From contig JAEUTC010000223.1 in the NCBI GenBank assembly GCA_016787985.1, positions 1 to 64,000 of the forward strand: a stretch of 64,000 nucleotides of DNA. Reading direction: 5' to 3'. Every line of letters begins with the position of its first letter. The stretch's first letter is position 1. A model generated the notes under the pieces. That model had not been told where the DNA came from, did not search any database, and saw nothing but the letters and a program-made list of their open reading frames with translations. The stretch comes from Flavobacteriales bacterium (GTDB lineage: Bacteria; Bacteroidota; Bacteroidia; Flavobacteriales_F; PHOS-HE28). Below, one piece after another: positions 17,245 through 26,287 of this stretch. The position numbers and the translations under genes are program-made.

Positions 17245-18779
17245 TCTTGGGCGATCAACTCAACGAGCAACACGGTTGGTTCGCTGAGCCGGACAAAGAC
17301 ACCTTGTACGTGCTGATGGAGGTGCGGCAGGAGACGGACTATGCCTGGCACCACATTCAAAAGGTGTTGGGCTTTTTCGCCGCCATGCGCCGTTTCGCCG
17401 CTGGACTGCGTGCTCGGGGGCATCGGGTACTTTACCTCACGCTCGACGACGAGCGCAATGGGCAAGGGTTTCCTGAGAACCTGACATGGATACTGGAGCG
17501 GACAGGTGCACGGAGTTTCGGCTATCAACTCCCGGATGAATGGCGCTTGGATAAGCAGCTGAGCGCGTACGTGGGAACGATAGGGCTGGAGATCGAGGTA
17601 GCGGACACCGAGCATTTCCTCACCACCCGTGAGGAACTGGCCGACCTGTTCAAGGGGAAGAAGCAGTACCTGATGGAGCGTTTCTACCGCGTGATGCGCG
17701 AGCGAACGGGACTGTTGATGCGCAGTGGTCAGCCCGAAGGCGGCCAATGGAACTTCGACCACGACAATCGCCAACGACCTCCCAAGGGACATGTACCACC
17801 GCCGCCGTTGTCGTTCGATCACGACCTGCGCCCGTTGGAGGCGATGATCGAGCGGGCAAGGGTGAAGACGATCGGTCATGTGGATGCAGCGCATTTCCCC
17901 TGGCCCCTGGACCGCGACGAAAGCTTGGAATTGCTGGCCTACTTCTGCGAGCACCTGCTGCACCGCTTCGGTACCTACCAGGATGCGCTTTCGCCGCAGA
18001 GTTGGTCGATGTACCACGCGCGCCTGAGCTTCAGCATGAACAGCAAGATGATCCATCCGCTGGAGATCTGTGAAGCAGCGGTGGAGGCTTGGCGCCATGA
18101 TCCGGAGCGCATCAGTTTGAGCCAGGTCGAGGGTTTCGTGCGTCAGATCATCGGTTGGCGCGAGTACATGCGCGGTGTCTATTGGGCCCAGATGCCGCAC
18201 TTTGCGGAGCGGAATTTCTTCGGGCACGCGGCTGCCTTACCGGCTTGGTACTGGACCGGTCGCACGCGGATGGCCTGTTTGCGCGAGGCGATCCAAGGAA
18301 GTCTCACCAACGCGTATGCCCATCACATCCAACGCCTGATGGTCACCGGCAACTTCGCCCTATTGGCCGGTGTGCATCCCGATGAGGTGGATCGATGGTA
18401 CCTGGGCATCTACATCGATGCCATCGAGTGGGTGGAGATCACCAATACTCGCGGCATGAGCCAGTTCGCCGATGGTGGTATCGTAGGCACCAAACCCTAT
18501 GTGAGCAGCGGCAGCTACATCAACAAGATGGGCCACCACTGCGGTACCTGTTACTACGATGTGAACGATAGGACCGGTCCACGGGCTTGTCCGTTCAATG
18601 CCTTGTATTGGCACTTCCATGCGCGCAACCGAGACCGCCTGCTCAGCGAAGAGGCGCGTCCGGGCATGATGGTCCGCATGGGCATGACCTATCGTACATG
18701 GGATAAGATGACGGCGAGCGTACGGCAGACCCTGCTCGCGAAAGGCGATCAACTCCTCATGGATATCGAGACGCTATGA
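17199..18779 (+). CDS. iron-sulfur bacterial cryptochrome/photolyase (FeS-BCP, PhrB-like)
   Basis: A 526-residue photolyase-related flavoprotein starting [18 protein letters not shown]. Four cysteines, Cys360, Cys448, Cys451 and Cys464 ([15 protein letters not shown]), match the [4Fe-4S] ligands of Agrobacterium PhrB (350, 438, 441, 454 from memory), each shifted by exactly ten. This class repairs (6-4) photoproducts or acts as a light receptor, and uses FAD plus a lumazine-type antenna. It lies in a tight operon with DUF2256 before it and a DASH-type cryptochrome overlapping by four bases (ATGA) after it. The length is normal for the family. Confidence 0.95.
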   Translation: MPQQQEPRAARNVRLILGDQLNEQHGWFAEPDKDTLYVLMEVRQETDYAWHHIQKVLGFFAAMRRFAAGLRARGHRVLYLTLDDERNGQGFPENLTWILERTGARSFGYQLPDEWRLDKQLSAYVGTIGLEIEVADTEHFLTTREELADLFKGKKQYLMERFYRVMRERTGLLMRSGQPEGGQWNFDHDNRQRPPKGHVPPPPLSFDHDLRPLEAMIERARVKTIGHVDAAHFPWPLDRDESLELLAYFCEHLLHRFGTYQDALSPQSWSMYHARLSFSMNSKMIHPLEICEAAVEAWRHDPERISLSQVEGFVRQIIGWREYMRGVYWAQMPHFAERNFFGHAAALPAWYWTGRTRMACLREAIQGSLTNAYAHHIQRLMVTGNFALLAGVHPDEVDRWYLGIYIDAIEWVEITNTRGMSQFADGGIVGTKPYVSSGSYINKMGHHCGTCYYDVNDRTGPRACPFNALYWHFHARNRDRLLSEEARPGMMVRMGMTYRTWDKMTASVRQTLLAKGDQLLMDIETL

Positions 18780-20050
18780 GCCGCGCGATCCTTTGGTTCA
18801 GGAACGACCAACGCCTTGACGACAACCCGGCGTTGCTGGCCGCAGTGGCCGCTCATAATGAAGTGCTGCCCGTCTTCGTGCTGGACCCTCGCCAGCACGG
18901 GCTAGGGCCGTTGGGCCTGGATCGGTCGGGTCCATTCCGAAGGAAGTTCCTGCGAGAAGGCCTGCTGGACCTTGATCGACAACTCCGTGCGAAGGGCAGT
19001 GCACTGCACGTTCGTGTCGGTGATCCGGCGCAGGTGCTCGCACATTTGCAGGAGGTATGGGGTGTTGATGCGGTGCATGCGCAACAACTCTTCGCTTGGG
19101 AGGAACGGCTGCAGGAGAAGAAGGTGGCCACCGTGGCCGAGTTGCACTTGCATGCGCCGAACACCCTGCTCTTGCCCGGTGACCTTCCCTTTGAACTGGA
19201 GAAGTTGCCCCACGTTTTCACGGCGTTCAGGCAGCGGGTGGAACCGAATGTGCCGGTGCGTGAACCGCGTGAAGCGCCTTCGCATATCCCTTCGCCGTCG
19301 GAATGGAAGGGCCGCATGCTTGGCGATGATGAATTACCTGGGGATTCGATCACGGTCGATGCACGCGCCGTGCTCGACTTCCGAGGAGGCCGCGCGGCAG
19401 GATGGGCGCGCCTTAGGCACTACCTGTGGGAGACCCGATCGCTTTCGCGGTACAAGGAGACGCGTAATGGCTTGTTGGGCGCTGACTACAGCAGCAAGTT
19501 GAGCCCCTGGCTCGCGAGTGGTGCCATCGGTGCGCGCGAGGTGTGGCACGAGGTGAAGCACTACGAGGCGGAGAACGGTGCCAATGAAAGCACGTACTGG
19601 TTGGGTTTCGAACTGCTGTGGCGTGACTTCTTCCAGTTCATCTCGGCGAAACATGGTCGTGAGCTATTCCTTGCGGGCGGCCTATCGAGGAAGCACCCCA
19701 AGGGTGTCTGGGACATTGATCGTTTCAAGGCGTGGTGTGCAGGCCGCACGGGGCAACCCTTCATCGATGCGAACATGCGTGAACTGGCGGCCACGGGTTG
19801 GATGAGCAACCGAGGTCGGCAGAACGTGGCGAGTTACCTGGTGCACGACCTTGGACTGCAGTGGCGCATGGGTGCCTGGTGGTTCGAGCGCATGCTGGTG
19901 GACTATGATCCGTGTAGCAACTGGGGCAACTGGCAGTATGTGGCTGGCGTGGGCAACGACCCGCGTGAAGGGCGCCGATTCGATCCCGTGCGGCAAATGG
20001 GGATGTATGATCCGGAGGGGGCGTTCGTCGGACTCTGGTCTTCGAACTAG
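18776..20050 (+). CDS. DASH-type cryptochrome/deoxyribodipyrimidine photolyase
   Basis: A 424-residue photolyase. The N-terminal antenna domain starts ILWFRNDQRLDDNPALLAA; the FAD domain contains LGADYSSKLSPWLASGAIG and YWLGFELLWRDFFQF, and the C-terminus reads RWMG..WFERMLVDYDPCSNWGNWQY. These motifs fit the DASH class, which repairs cyclobutane dimers, best in single-stranded or looped DNA. It ends the operon; no clear terminator follows in the 213-base gap before the next gene, although GGATCC inverted repeats are present there. Confidence 0.93.
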   Translation: MSRAILWFRNDQRLDDNPALLAAVAAHNEVLPVFVLDPRQHGLGPLGLDRSGPFRRKFLREGLLDLDRQLRAKGSALHVRVGDPAQVLAHLQEVWGVDAVHAQQLFAWEERLQEKKVATVAELHLHAPNTLLLPGDLPFELEKLPHVFTAFRQRVEPNVPVREPREAPSHIPSPSEWKGRMLGDDELPGDSITVDARAVLDFRGGRAAGWARLRHYLWETRSLSRYKETRNGLLGADYSSKLSPWLASGAIGAREVWHEVKHYEAENGANESTYWLGFELLWRDFFQFISAKHGRELFLAGGLSRKHPKGVWDIDRFKAWCAGRTGQPFIDANMRELAATGWMSNRGRQNVASYLVHDLGLQWRMGAWWFERMLVDYDPCSNWGNWQYVAGVGNDPREGRRFDPVRQMGMYDPEGAFVGLWSSN

Positions 20051-20290
20051 GGCCCGATATCGGTCGTATCGTAGGCGGACATCCGATGCTGGATCCTCGT
20101 TCCAAGCCCGCAGGCAGGATCAGTGTTCGCAGCCTTCACTGGTGATGAGGGATCTGGATCCTTCCGGTTCAGTGCCGTGTTTTCCGGTCCCGTCGAGAAG
20201 GTGGCCCGATCTATCCGAATAGCTGATGAAGGTCATGCCTTGATGCAGTGATCATAGGCAGTTTTGTGCGGATCCCCTATGCTCCATCCC

Positions 20291-21739
20291 ATGCACGACC
20301 GCTCGCTCTCCCTCGTCTTCACTGCTGTACTTCTCTCGTCCTTGAACGCCCAGGTCACCGTGGATTGGATCCAGGACGGAGGCCTCTCCCTTGCCCTTGA
20401 TCAGGAGAATAACGTCTTCACCGTGAACTACGATGCCAACCTCGGTGGCGACATCACCCTGACCAAACGCAACGCGGACGGTGAGCTGCAGTGGATCGCC
20501 AACTACGACCAGACCAGCACCACGCGTTTCGACCGTGCGACCTGGGTGGCCACCGACCCGCAGGGCAATGCCTTCGTGAGCGGCACGGTCATGAGCGGCT
20601 TCAGCACTCCGGTGAGCGCGAACAGCCTATTGATGAAGTTCAGCCCTGCTGGTGACGTACTTTGGCGTGAGGAGTATGCCAGCGACTTCGATGGTTCATC
20701 CACCCGCAAATGTCTGGTGGACCTTGCGGGTAACGCCTACGTGCTGGGCCTGCGCACCGTTCCCAATGGGCAGGTGAGCACCGTGCGCAAGTTCGACCCC
20801 GAAGGAAGCACGCTGTGGCAATGGTTCGATGCGGGCATCGGTGCGCCGGTGAACATCAAGTTCACGCCGGACAGCGCCATGGTCATCGCGCATCGCTCGT
20901 TGACAGGCAACCTTAACGGCTACACGAAACTGGACCGCGACGGTGATCCGATCTGGAGCATCGGTGGTGTTGCGAGTTTCACCACCGGTGATGTGGCAGG
21001 CGATGCGTTCGGGAACAGTTACTTGGTGCATACCGGAGCGCAGAGCGGCTCCAATGCCGTGCTGCGCAAGGTCTCGTCCACGGGTGAAGAGGTCTGGCAG
21101 AACGACTACCCGATCACCGCGTTCCGGGTGGAGGTCGGCACCGACCATGCACCGGTCCTTTCCGGCTTTCCCTTGGTCGGTTCCGGCGGCGCGGCCTTCC
21201 TGAAGGTGGATGCCGATGGCGCGCAGCAGTGGGTGAACAACGATGCCGATGGCGTCAACAACTTCCTGCTCCACGCGCAAATGATGCTCGATGCGGACAA
21301 TAGCGCCTACCTCTGTGCCGGGGTACTCTTCAACATGGGCATCTGCAAGGTGAACAGCGATGGTGCCAACGCATGGGACATCACGGCAGGTACCGGCGCT
21401 TCGCAGGGCTTTGCGCTTGGCGCGGATGGTGCGGTCTACGTCACCGGTGGAAGCACCATGCGGATCGGTCAGGACATCTCCAACGGTGTGGGATCCACTG
21501 CGCGAGGAACAGCTATGGCGTTAGCCTATCCCGTTCCCACACGCGACCAGATCTTCGTTACGTGGGAGGGTCACACCATCACCGATTGGCGCATCTTCTC
21601 CACCACAGGAGCGCTGTTGGACCAAGGTGTGTACAACGGCGTGGCCTTGGATGTGCAGCAGTTACCAAGCGGAATGATCCTCATCGAACTCGTTGATCAA
21701 ACAGGAGAACGCACACAAGTGCGGGTGCAGAAGCAGTAG
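20291..21739 (+). CDS. secreted beta-propeller protein, probable T9SS substrate
   Basis: A 482-residue protein: signal peptide (MHDRSLSLVFTAVLLSSLNAQ), a run of repeats of the form DGE..W..NY / D..GN.YV.G that fold as SBBP/PQQ-like propeller blades, and a C-terminal domain of T9SS type (LAYPVPTRDQIFV, DWRIFSTTGALLDQG, QLPSGMILIELVD, basic end RVQKQ). It is probably displayed or released at the cell surface; no ligand can be inferred. ATG 20279 is an alternative start. A TTTTGTG stretch at 20262-20268 may be the promoter. Confidence 0.82.
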   Translation: MHDRSLSLVFTAVLLSSLNAQVTVDWIQDGGLSLALDQENNVFTVNYDANLGGDITLTKRNADGELQWIANYDQTSTTRFDRATWVATDPQGNAFVSGTVMSGFSTPVSANSLLMKFSPAGDVLWREEYASDFDGSSTRKCLVDLAGNAYVLGLRTVPNGQVSTVRKFDPEGSTLWQWFDAGIGAPVNIKFTPDSAMVIAHRSLTGNLNGYTKLDRDGDPIWSIGGVASFTTGDVAGDAFGNSYLVHTGAQSGSNAVLRKVSSTGEEVWQNDYPITAFRVEVGTDHAPVLSGFPLVGSGGAAFLKVDADGAQQWVNNDADGVNNFLLHAQMMLDADNSAYLCAGVLFNMGICKVNSDGANAWDITAGTGASQGFALGADGAVYVTGGSTMRIGQDISNGVGSTARGTAMALAYPVPTRDQIFVTWEGHTITDWRIFSTTGALLDQGVYNGVALDVQQLPSGMILIELVDQTGERTQVRVQKQ

Positions 21740-21748
21740 GAGCGGAGA

Positions 21749-22951
21749 TCAGCGCACCTCCAGCGTTTGCCCTTCGTCCACCCAGTTCTGTGGTCGCACG
21801 CCGAATTGTCCGCTGCTACCCGCAGCTACGATCTCCAGCGCTCCGATCATCGGTCGACCGTATTCCATCGTGCGGTATACGAACACACCGTGGAACGCAT
21901 CTTCTTCGAACGACCAGGCGTGCGGCTGCCCGCTCGAGTCAAAGGCATGGCGTGCGATGGGGATGAACGCGGCTGTACTATCCGCAGTGGCCCAGGCCAG
22001 TATACCGGATCTCAGCCCGTTGGAGAGTCGCTCAGGTGTCAATACCTCGCCTTCGTGCAACCGGAAATAGCCCAATACGCCCCAACGTTCGTGGGTCATC
22101 AAGAACTGGGTGCCTGGCAGCGGTGAGATACCACGAATGAAATGTCCCTGGTCCTTCATGCCATCAGCATGTTGGATGCGGCCTGTGATGACCAGATCAT
22201 CCACCTCGTCGCCGTTCAGGTTAACGGGTTCATCAGGCGGTATTCCCGGTGGTACGATGACCTGTGGCTCGTTCGTCTCATGCCCGAAGTCGAACTCATT
22301 CACCACCTTGGGCTTCGGAGGTACTGGGTCGCCTTCCTCGCCATACCCGTTCGGGACACGGACGGCATCCCTCGTACGGACCACCACGCGCGCGTATGGA
22401 AAAGGCAGCTCGAAGGTGAACGCGGCGACGCTCGTGCCCAGATCGTTCGCGCTGCGCAGCACCAGCGTGTGACCGTCGTGATGCTCGCCTGTGCCGTACC
22501 AACCGTCTTGGTCGCTGGTGATCGCTGGTCCGAACGGACGCTCCAGCAACCAGAACTCCGTGGCAACATCCTGATCGGTCCATCTCAGTTGCTTGAAGTG
22601 GATGCGTGCAGCGAGCTCGGCCGTATCAAGCCGCGCAGCGCTGTCCAAGGTGAACCAGCGCTGGTTGCTAGGCGTGCTCCACATCAGGATGGCCGTACCG
22701 CTCAACGTTCGTACACCCAGCTTGTACAACCCCAGGTATCCCGGCTGCTCAGGGTCCGAGACGTGTACCGTTCGTGAGAAGATCAACAGGTCCGCGCGGC
22801 CGTCGCCGGTCACGTCCACGTATTCATCGGGCGGTGGACCGGGGATGATACGATCGTCCTGTGCAGTAACATGGAGACACTGTAAAAGGACGGTGAACAG
22901 CAGCAATGCGGACCTGCGCGGCACGGACGGAAGAGAAGTTGACCAGCGCAT
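21749..22951 (-). CDS. secreted protein with two FG-GAP-like modules
   Basis: A 400-residue protein with signal peptide (ending HVTAQ) and two related halves. Each begins PPDEYVDVTGDGRADLLIF or PPDEPVNLNGDEVDDLVIT, a calcium-loop-like D.(D/N)GD...DL motif, followed by a segment with PGT.(F/I)LM and a lysine/arginine-poor beta-rich body. The product at 24643-25209 looks like a single copy of the same module. No T9SS signal or catalytic residue is evident. It is the last gene of a minus-strand operon and its ATG shares one base with the upstream stop codon. Confidence 0.68.
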   Translation of the reverse strand: MRWSTSLPSVPRRSALLLFTVLLQCLHVTAQDDRIIPGPPPDEYVDVTGDGRADLLIFSRTVHVSDPEQPGYLGLYKLGVRTLSGTAILMWSTPSNQRWFTLDSAARLDTAELAARIHFKQLRWTDQDVATEFWLLERPFGPAITSDQDGWYGTGEHHDGHTLVLRSANDLGTSVAAFTFELPFPYARVVVRTRDAVRVPNGYGEEGDPVPPKPKVVNEFDFGHETNEPQVIVPPGIPPDEPVNLNGDEVDDLVITGRIQHADGMKDQGHFIRGISPLPGTQFLMTHERWGVLGYFRLHEGEVLTPERLSNGLRSGILAWATADSTAAFIPIARHAFDSSGQPHAWSFEEDAFHGVFVYRTMEYGRPMIGALEIVAAGSSGQFGVRPQNWVDEGQTLEVR

Positions 22952-24612
22952 CAATGCACGACCATGATGCGTTCACGCAGCTGTTCGCCCTGTACGATGT
23001 AGCTGCCAGCGGGCCAGCCAGCGCAATCGATTGTGATACTCGCTGCTTGGGTGCTGGTACGTAGGACCTCTCGACCGAAGGCATCAAGCACACGCAGATC
23101 CCCGAGCGCTTCACCCTTCGCAGCGTTGATCACAACGTGACGATCAGCAGGTACGGGAGCCACGGACCAGGTCCGATCGCTCGGCACGGTTGCCATGCCC
23201 GTAGTAAGGTCATCGCCTTTGAGTACGAAGCTGCCATCATCGGTCAACGGTGCCAGCGGTGCGAATGTGATGGCATCGTTATAGCCACCCGCTACATACA
23301 GTTCACCAGCTCCCCCACAAACCAGCTTTTGGACCAGTACAGGGCCTACCGCTCGATTCACGTAGGCGTCTTGTACCGTTCCGTCCACATCCAGATGTGC
23401 GATGAGCAACGAATAGGGCACATCCGAGCCGCCATCGGGTATTTCGAACGTACCGATGGTGATGTTCCGCTGGAAGAAGCCACCCACCCAGATATGGTCG
23501 TTCACGTCCACATCCACCGTGAGTAGTTCATGAGGCCCCAGCCCGTTACCTGCGCGCAGCCCCCAAACAGCGGTCCCTTGCGGATCCACCTTCCACAAGG
23601 TGATGTCGTAGACGTTAAGCGTTCCGGCATGCGGTAGGTCGATGCCATCGATCAGGTAGCCGCCTTCACGTGTGGTGGCGACGATCAGGTTCCCTTCACT
23701 ATCCGTGGCGATGCTTTTGATCTCATCGTAGTTGAAGCCTGCCCAGGTCTTCACCCATAGCTCTTCGCCATCCGGGGAGTACTTCACCACGAAGGCATCG
23801 TCGCTTTGTCCGCTGGGCATGAAGTTCGGCAGCGTGTCTGTAGCGAAGAAGGCCGTATCGCCCCGGAAATCGCCGCTCAGGTACACGTCCCCGTCAGGGT
23901 CCAGGGCCAGCGCGGTGCACACGGTCTGTCCGAGGCTTTGGTCACTTGTACACTGCGGACGCAAGGACCAGAGCCCATTGCCGTTGGCATCGAGCTTCAT
24001 CAAGAAGCCCTGCTCCCGGTTGTTACAGGCATCCAATTCGGGCAGACCGGTCACCTGGAGTGCGGTCTTGTATTGGCCGGCCACGTACAGGTCGTTGTTG
24101 GCGTCGGCCACGATCGCGCGACCCCATTCCACGCCATTGTTCGCTGTCCATCCGTAGCGCTGTGCCCACAGCGACGTGCCGTTCCCATCGTACTGCGCTA
24201 CCAGGATGTCCATGTTGCCCAGCTTGTTCAATGTGGCTGATCCGAAACTGATGCTCGGACTTTCGAAATAGCCGGTAATGGTGATCCGGCCCTCGCCATC
24301 CACGGCCACGTCAAAGGCCCCATCAAAGTTGGCCCCTCCCGCACTGCGCACCCAAAGCGGCGTTCCGTCAGAAGAGAATTTGGCCACGAATAGATCGCTC
24401 TGTCCAGCGCTGGTCAGTGCGGGCAGCGCACCCAAGGTCAGCGTTCCGTAGAAGTCGCCACAGACAACCGTGTTGCCGTCGGCATCCACTACAAGGCCGT
24501 TCATGGAGGGTTGTATCTCCCCGGTCAGTTGCCGTGCCCACTGCCAGTTGAATTGGGCGCGGAGCATAGGCTGGAGAAGGATTGCGGAAAGGAAGAGGAG
24601 CGATCGGGTCAT
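22951..24612 (-). CDS. SBBP beta-propeller protein with T9SS sorting domain
   Basis: A 553-residue surface or secreted protein: signal peptide (ending MLRAQ), about nine SBBP-type repeats (A.D..GN..V.G.F.G, then D..V.K...DG..LW), and a C-terminal T9SS domain (SVAPVPADRHVVI, LRVLDAFGREVL, GWPAGSYIVQGE, basic end RIMVVH). Proteins of this type are exported through the outer membrane, then anchored or freed. It is flanked by other secreted-protein genes in a single minus-strand run. A GAACTTTG element at 24617-24624, four bases from the ATG, gives it its own likely promoter and confirms the start. Confidence 0.88.
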   Translation of the reverse strand: MTRSLLFLSAILLQPMLRAQFNWQWARQLTGEIQPSMNGLVVDADGNTVVCGDFYGTLTLGALPALTSAGQSDLFVAKFSSDGTPLWVRSAGGANFDGAFDVAVDGEGRITITGYFESPSISFGSATLNKLGNMDILVAQYDGNGTSLWAQRYGWTANNGVEWGRAIVADANNDLYVAGQYKTALQVTGLPELDACNNREQGFLMKLDANGNGLWSLRPQCTSDQSLGQTVCTALALDPDGDVYLSGDFRGDTAFFATDTLPNFMPSGQSDDAFVVKYSPDGEELWVKTWAGFNYDEIKSIATDSEGNLIVATTREGGYLIDGIDLPHAGTLNVYDITLWKVDPQGTAVWGLRAGNGLGPHELLTVDVDVNDHIWVGGFFQRNITIGTFEIPDGGSDVPYSLLIAHLDVDGTVQDAYVNRAVGPVLVQKLVCGGAGELYVAGGYNDAITFAPLAPLTDDGSFVLKGDDLTTGMATVPSDRTWSVAPVPADRHVVINAAKGEALGDLRVLDAFGREVLRTSTQAASITIDCAGWPAGSYIVQGEQLRERIMVVH

Positions 24613-24616
24613 TGTA

Positions 24617-24624
24617 CAAAGTTC
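24617..24624 (-). promoter_or_regulatory. -7-like promoter element (GAACTTTG)
   Basis: GAACTTTG, ending four bases before the ATG at 24612, so transcription would start at or beside the start codon. Confidence 0.5.
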
Positions 24625-24642
24625 AGGTTCGGTTGTTCGTCA

Positions 24643-25209
24643 TCATCGCACCGTGAAAGGTTGATCGGTCGGCATGAGCACTCCAACATGGATATTCACG
24701 CGGTCCGACCGCACGGGTGGTTCTATAGTGAAGGAGCCATGCCGGTCTTGCTCCTTGCCCTTGATCAGGAAGACGTAGTGCTGCGTTCCAAGTTCGGATG
24801 TCACGATGAAGGGTTCCGCATGACCACCGTAGCCCCAATACGCCACCGGTATCGAACCATCGGTGTAGTTCACCAGTGGGATCTGCAGGTCATCCTGAGG
24901 TCGGGTGGACACGGCTCGTATACTATCGCCCTTGTTATAGACCTTCAAGCGCCATCGGCCTTGCTCATCGCGGGAGTTCAGGAAGCTGGTACCAGGCAAG
25001 TTCATCACATGGAGATAGCAGTTCCCCGAGCTGCTCGGCTCGTCATCCGTGCCGCTGCGGAAGCCCAGCACAACCAGGTCGGGGATGCCGTCGTTGGTGA
25101 GGTCGATGCTGTCATTGGGCGCAAAGCCGCAGTAGTTGCGGTCGAAGTTGGGCTGTGACGCGGCAGTTACAGCCGAGAGAAGAATAGGAAGTAACAGGGC
25201 GATCCTCAT
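24643..25209 (-). CDS. secreted single-module paralogue of the 21749-22951 protein
   Basis: A 188-residue secreted protein (signal peptide ending AASQ). NDSIDLTNDGIPDLVVLG corresponds to the D.(T/N).D...DL motif of the larger two-module protein two genes downstream, and LPGTSFLNSRDE to its PGTQFLMTHE. Function unknown. Its ATG overlaps the stop of the preceding gene by four bases (ATGA); the next gene lies 30 bases downstream and has its own promoter-like element. Confidence 0.62.
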   Translation of the reverse strand: MRIALLLPILLSAVTAASQPNFDRNYCGFAPNDSIDLTNDGIPDLVVLGFRSGTDDEPSSSGNCYLHVMNLPGTSFLNSRDEQGRWRLKVYNKGDSIRAVSTRPQDDLQIPLVNYTDGSIPVAYWGYGGHAEPFIVTSELGTQHYVFLIKGKEQDRHGSFTIEPPVRSDRVNIHVGVLMPTDQPFTVR

Positions 25210-25712
25210 TGTGGGAAGAGGGTGATGGTGACGGGATGGAATTCCGGTTCGCCCGGGGAGTTTTCGTACACCTCATCCCAATAATGACCGCACAAGGAGT
25301 AGCACTGTGACGGATGTAGGTGTAATAGTTGCTGCCGATAGCGCGGTCCATCGTTCCCGGGTCGTTCGTCCACCACCAGCACGCGGTAGTTCCCCATGCG
25401 GAAGTGGTTGGGCACAACGAGGATGTAGTTGTCCTGAGCGAAGGGGAACTGGCGCTTCCCATTGCGCCGCCAGGCAGTGGTAGGGATCCATTGCTGCGGG
25501 CGGTCGGTGTTCCGTTGGAACAAGTAGAACGGTGTGCCTGTAGCGGTAGCGGGCAGGTTGTCCTGATCGAGCAGCATCACGCGCAGCCCTTGCACCACGT
25601 TGGTATCGCCGTGGGCATGCGGTCGCACCACGATGATGGAATAGTAGTCGAACGCACAGTGCTGTGCCCTTGCGAACAAGGGTAGCAGCGTCAACAGAAG
25701 TAGAGCTCTCAT
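25206..25712 (-). CDS. secreted protein of unknown function, tandem copy 2
   Basis: A 168-residue secreted protein with signal peptide (ending LFARAQ). The mature N-terminus HCAFDYYSIIVVRPHAH and the body (LRVMLLDQDNLPA, FPFAQDNYILVVPN, CYSLCGHYWDEVY, then a final LFPQ) align well with the neighbouring gene product. The fold looks all-beta with conserved cysteines at the mature start and near the end, perhaps one disulfide. I do not recognise the family. It overlaps both neighbours by four bases. Confidence 0.65.
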   Translation of the reverse strand: MRALLLLTLLPLFARAQHCAFDYYSIIVVRPHAHGDTNVVQGLRVMLLDQDNLPATATGTPFYLFQRNTDRPQQWIPTTAWRRNGKRQFPFAQDNYILVVPNHFRMGNYRVLVVDERPGNDGPRYRQQLLHLHPSQCYSLCGHYWDEVYENSPGEPEFHPVTITLFPQ

Positions 25713-26221
25713 CGCTGATAAAGGATGATGTCCACCGGAGCGAAGTTCGGTCTTCCTTCCCTGGGCGGATAGACATCCTCATCATATCGACCACACAATG
25801 GGTACACATCGTTATTGGTGATCGGCATCACAGTGCGTCGCAACTCGCCCAAGCCGCCGTTGCGCTCGTCCTGCACGAGGATCGAATACCCGGTGTAGTC
25901 CAGGCGGGAGGGGACCACCAGTACGTAGTTGTCACCGGCGAAGGGGAACACCTGACCGGAGTAGCGTTCGAAGTGTGACTGCCAGGCGCGGTCGGGCAGG
26001 GTGCTGCGCCCATCGTTCGGCCGGAAGCGGTTCCAGTCCTGGCCATTGATCACGGCAGGCAGGTTGTTGGTGTCGAGCAGGGTGATGCGTAACCGTGGCT
26101 CCACTGTCGCGTTGTTAAACCGATGCGCGTGCACCACGATGATGGACGCAAAGTCGTAGCCGCAGTGCTGGGCATGCAGCACGAAGGGGGAGATGAACAC
26201 GGCGAGGATCAGGGTACGCAT
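25709..26221 (-). CDS. secreted protein of unknown function, tandem copy 1
   Basis: A 170-residue secreted protein (signal peptide ending VLHAQ), first gene of the minus-strand operon. It shares HCGYDFASIIVVHAH, LRITLLDTNNLPAV, FPFAGDNYVLVVP and PLCGRYDEDVYP with its neighbour, so the two arose by tandem duplication. The ATG is preceded by AGGAGG, a rare good Shine-Dalgarno site for this genome, and by a promoter half-site shared with the divergent operon. Confidence 0.65.
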   Translation of the reverse strand: MRTLILAVFISPFVLHAQHCGYDFASIIVVHAHRFNNATVEPRLRITLLDTNNLPAVINGQDWNRFRPNDGRSTLPDRAWQSHFERYSGQVFPFAGDNYVLVVPSRLDYTGYSILVQDERNGGLGELRRTVMPITNNDVYPLCGRYDEDVYPPREGRPNFAPVDIILYQR

Positions 26222-26245
26222 GCCCTCCTATACACGCTTGTTCGA

Positions 26246-26263
26246 GAAAGGTTCGAACCTTTG
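26246..26263. promoter_or_regulatory. symmetric bidirectional promoter
   Basis: A perfect 16-base palindrome (26247-26262, AAAGGTTCGAACCTTT) flanked to give AACCTTTG on the plus strand and AACCTTTC on the minus strand. Exactly 24 bases separate it from the ATG on each side (26221 minus, 26288 plus). Both halves match the -7 pattern nnnCTTTG, so one symmetric site could drive both operons; it could also be an operator. Confidence 0.55.
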
Positions 26264-26287
26264 GGGATGCAGCGTGTACCGTTCCAC

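Noticed and set aside
17016-18227. A 403-residue open frame on the minus strand across the FeS photolyase gene
   Set aside because: It is antisense to a gene with clear motifs and cysteine ligands, has no domain, and is only the expected shadow in GC-rich DNA.
20051-20263. Possible small gene or tRNA after the cryptochrome gene
   Set aside because: No tRNA fold or start with a protein-like frame was found in the 213 bases.
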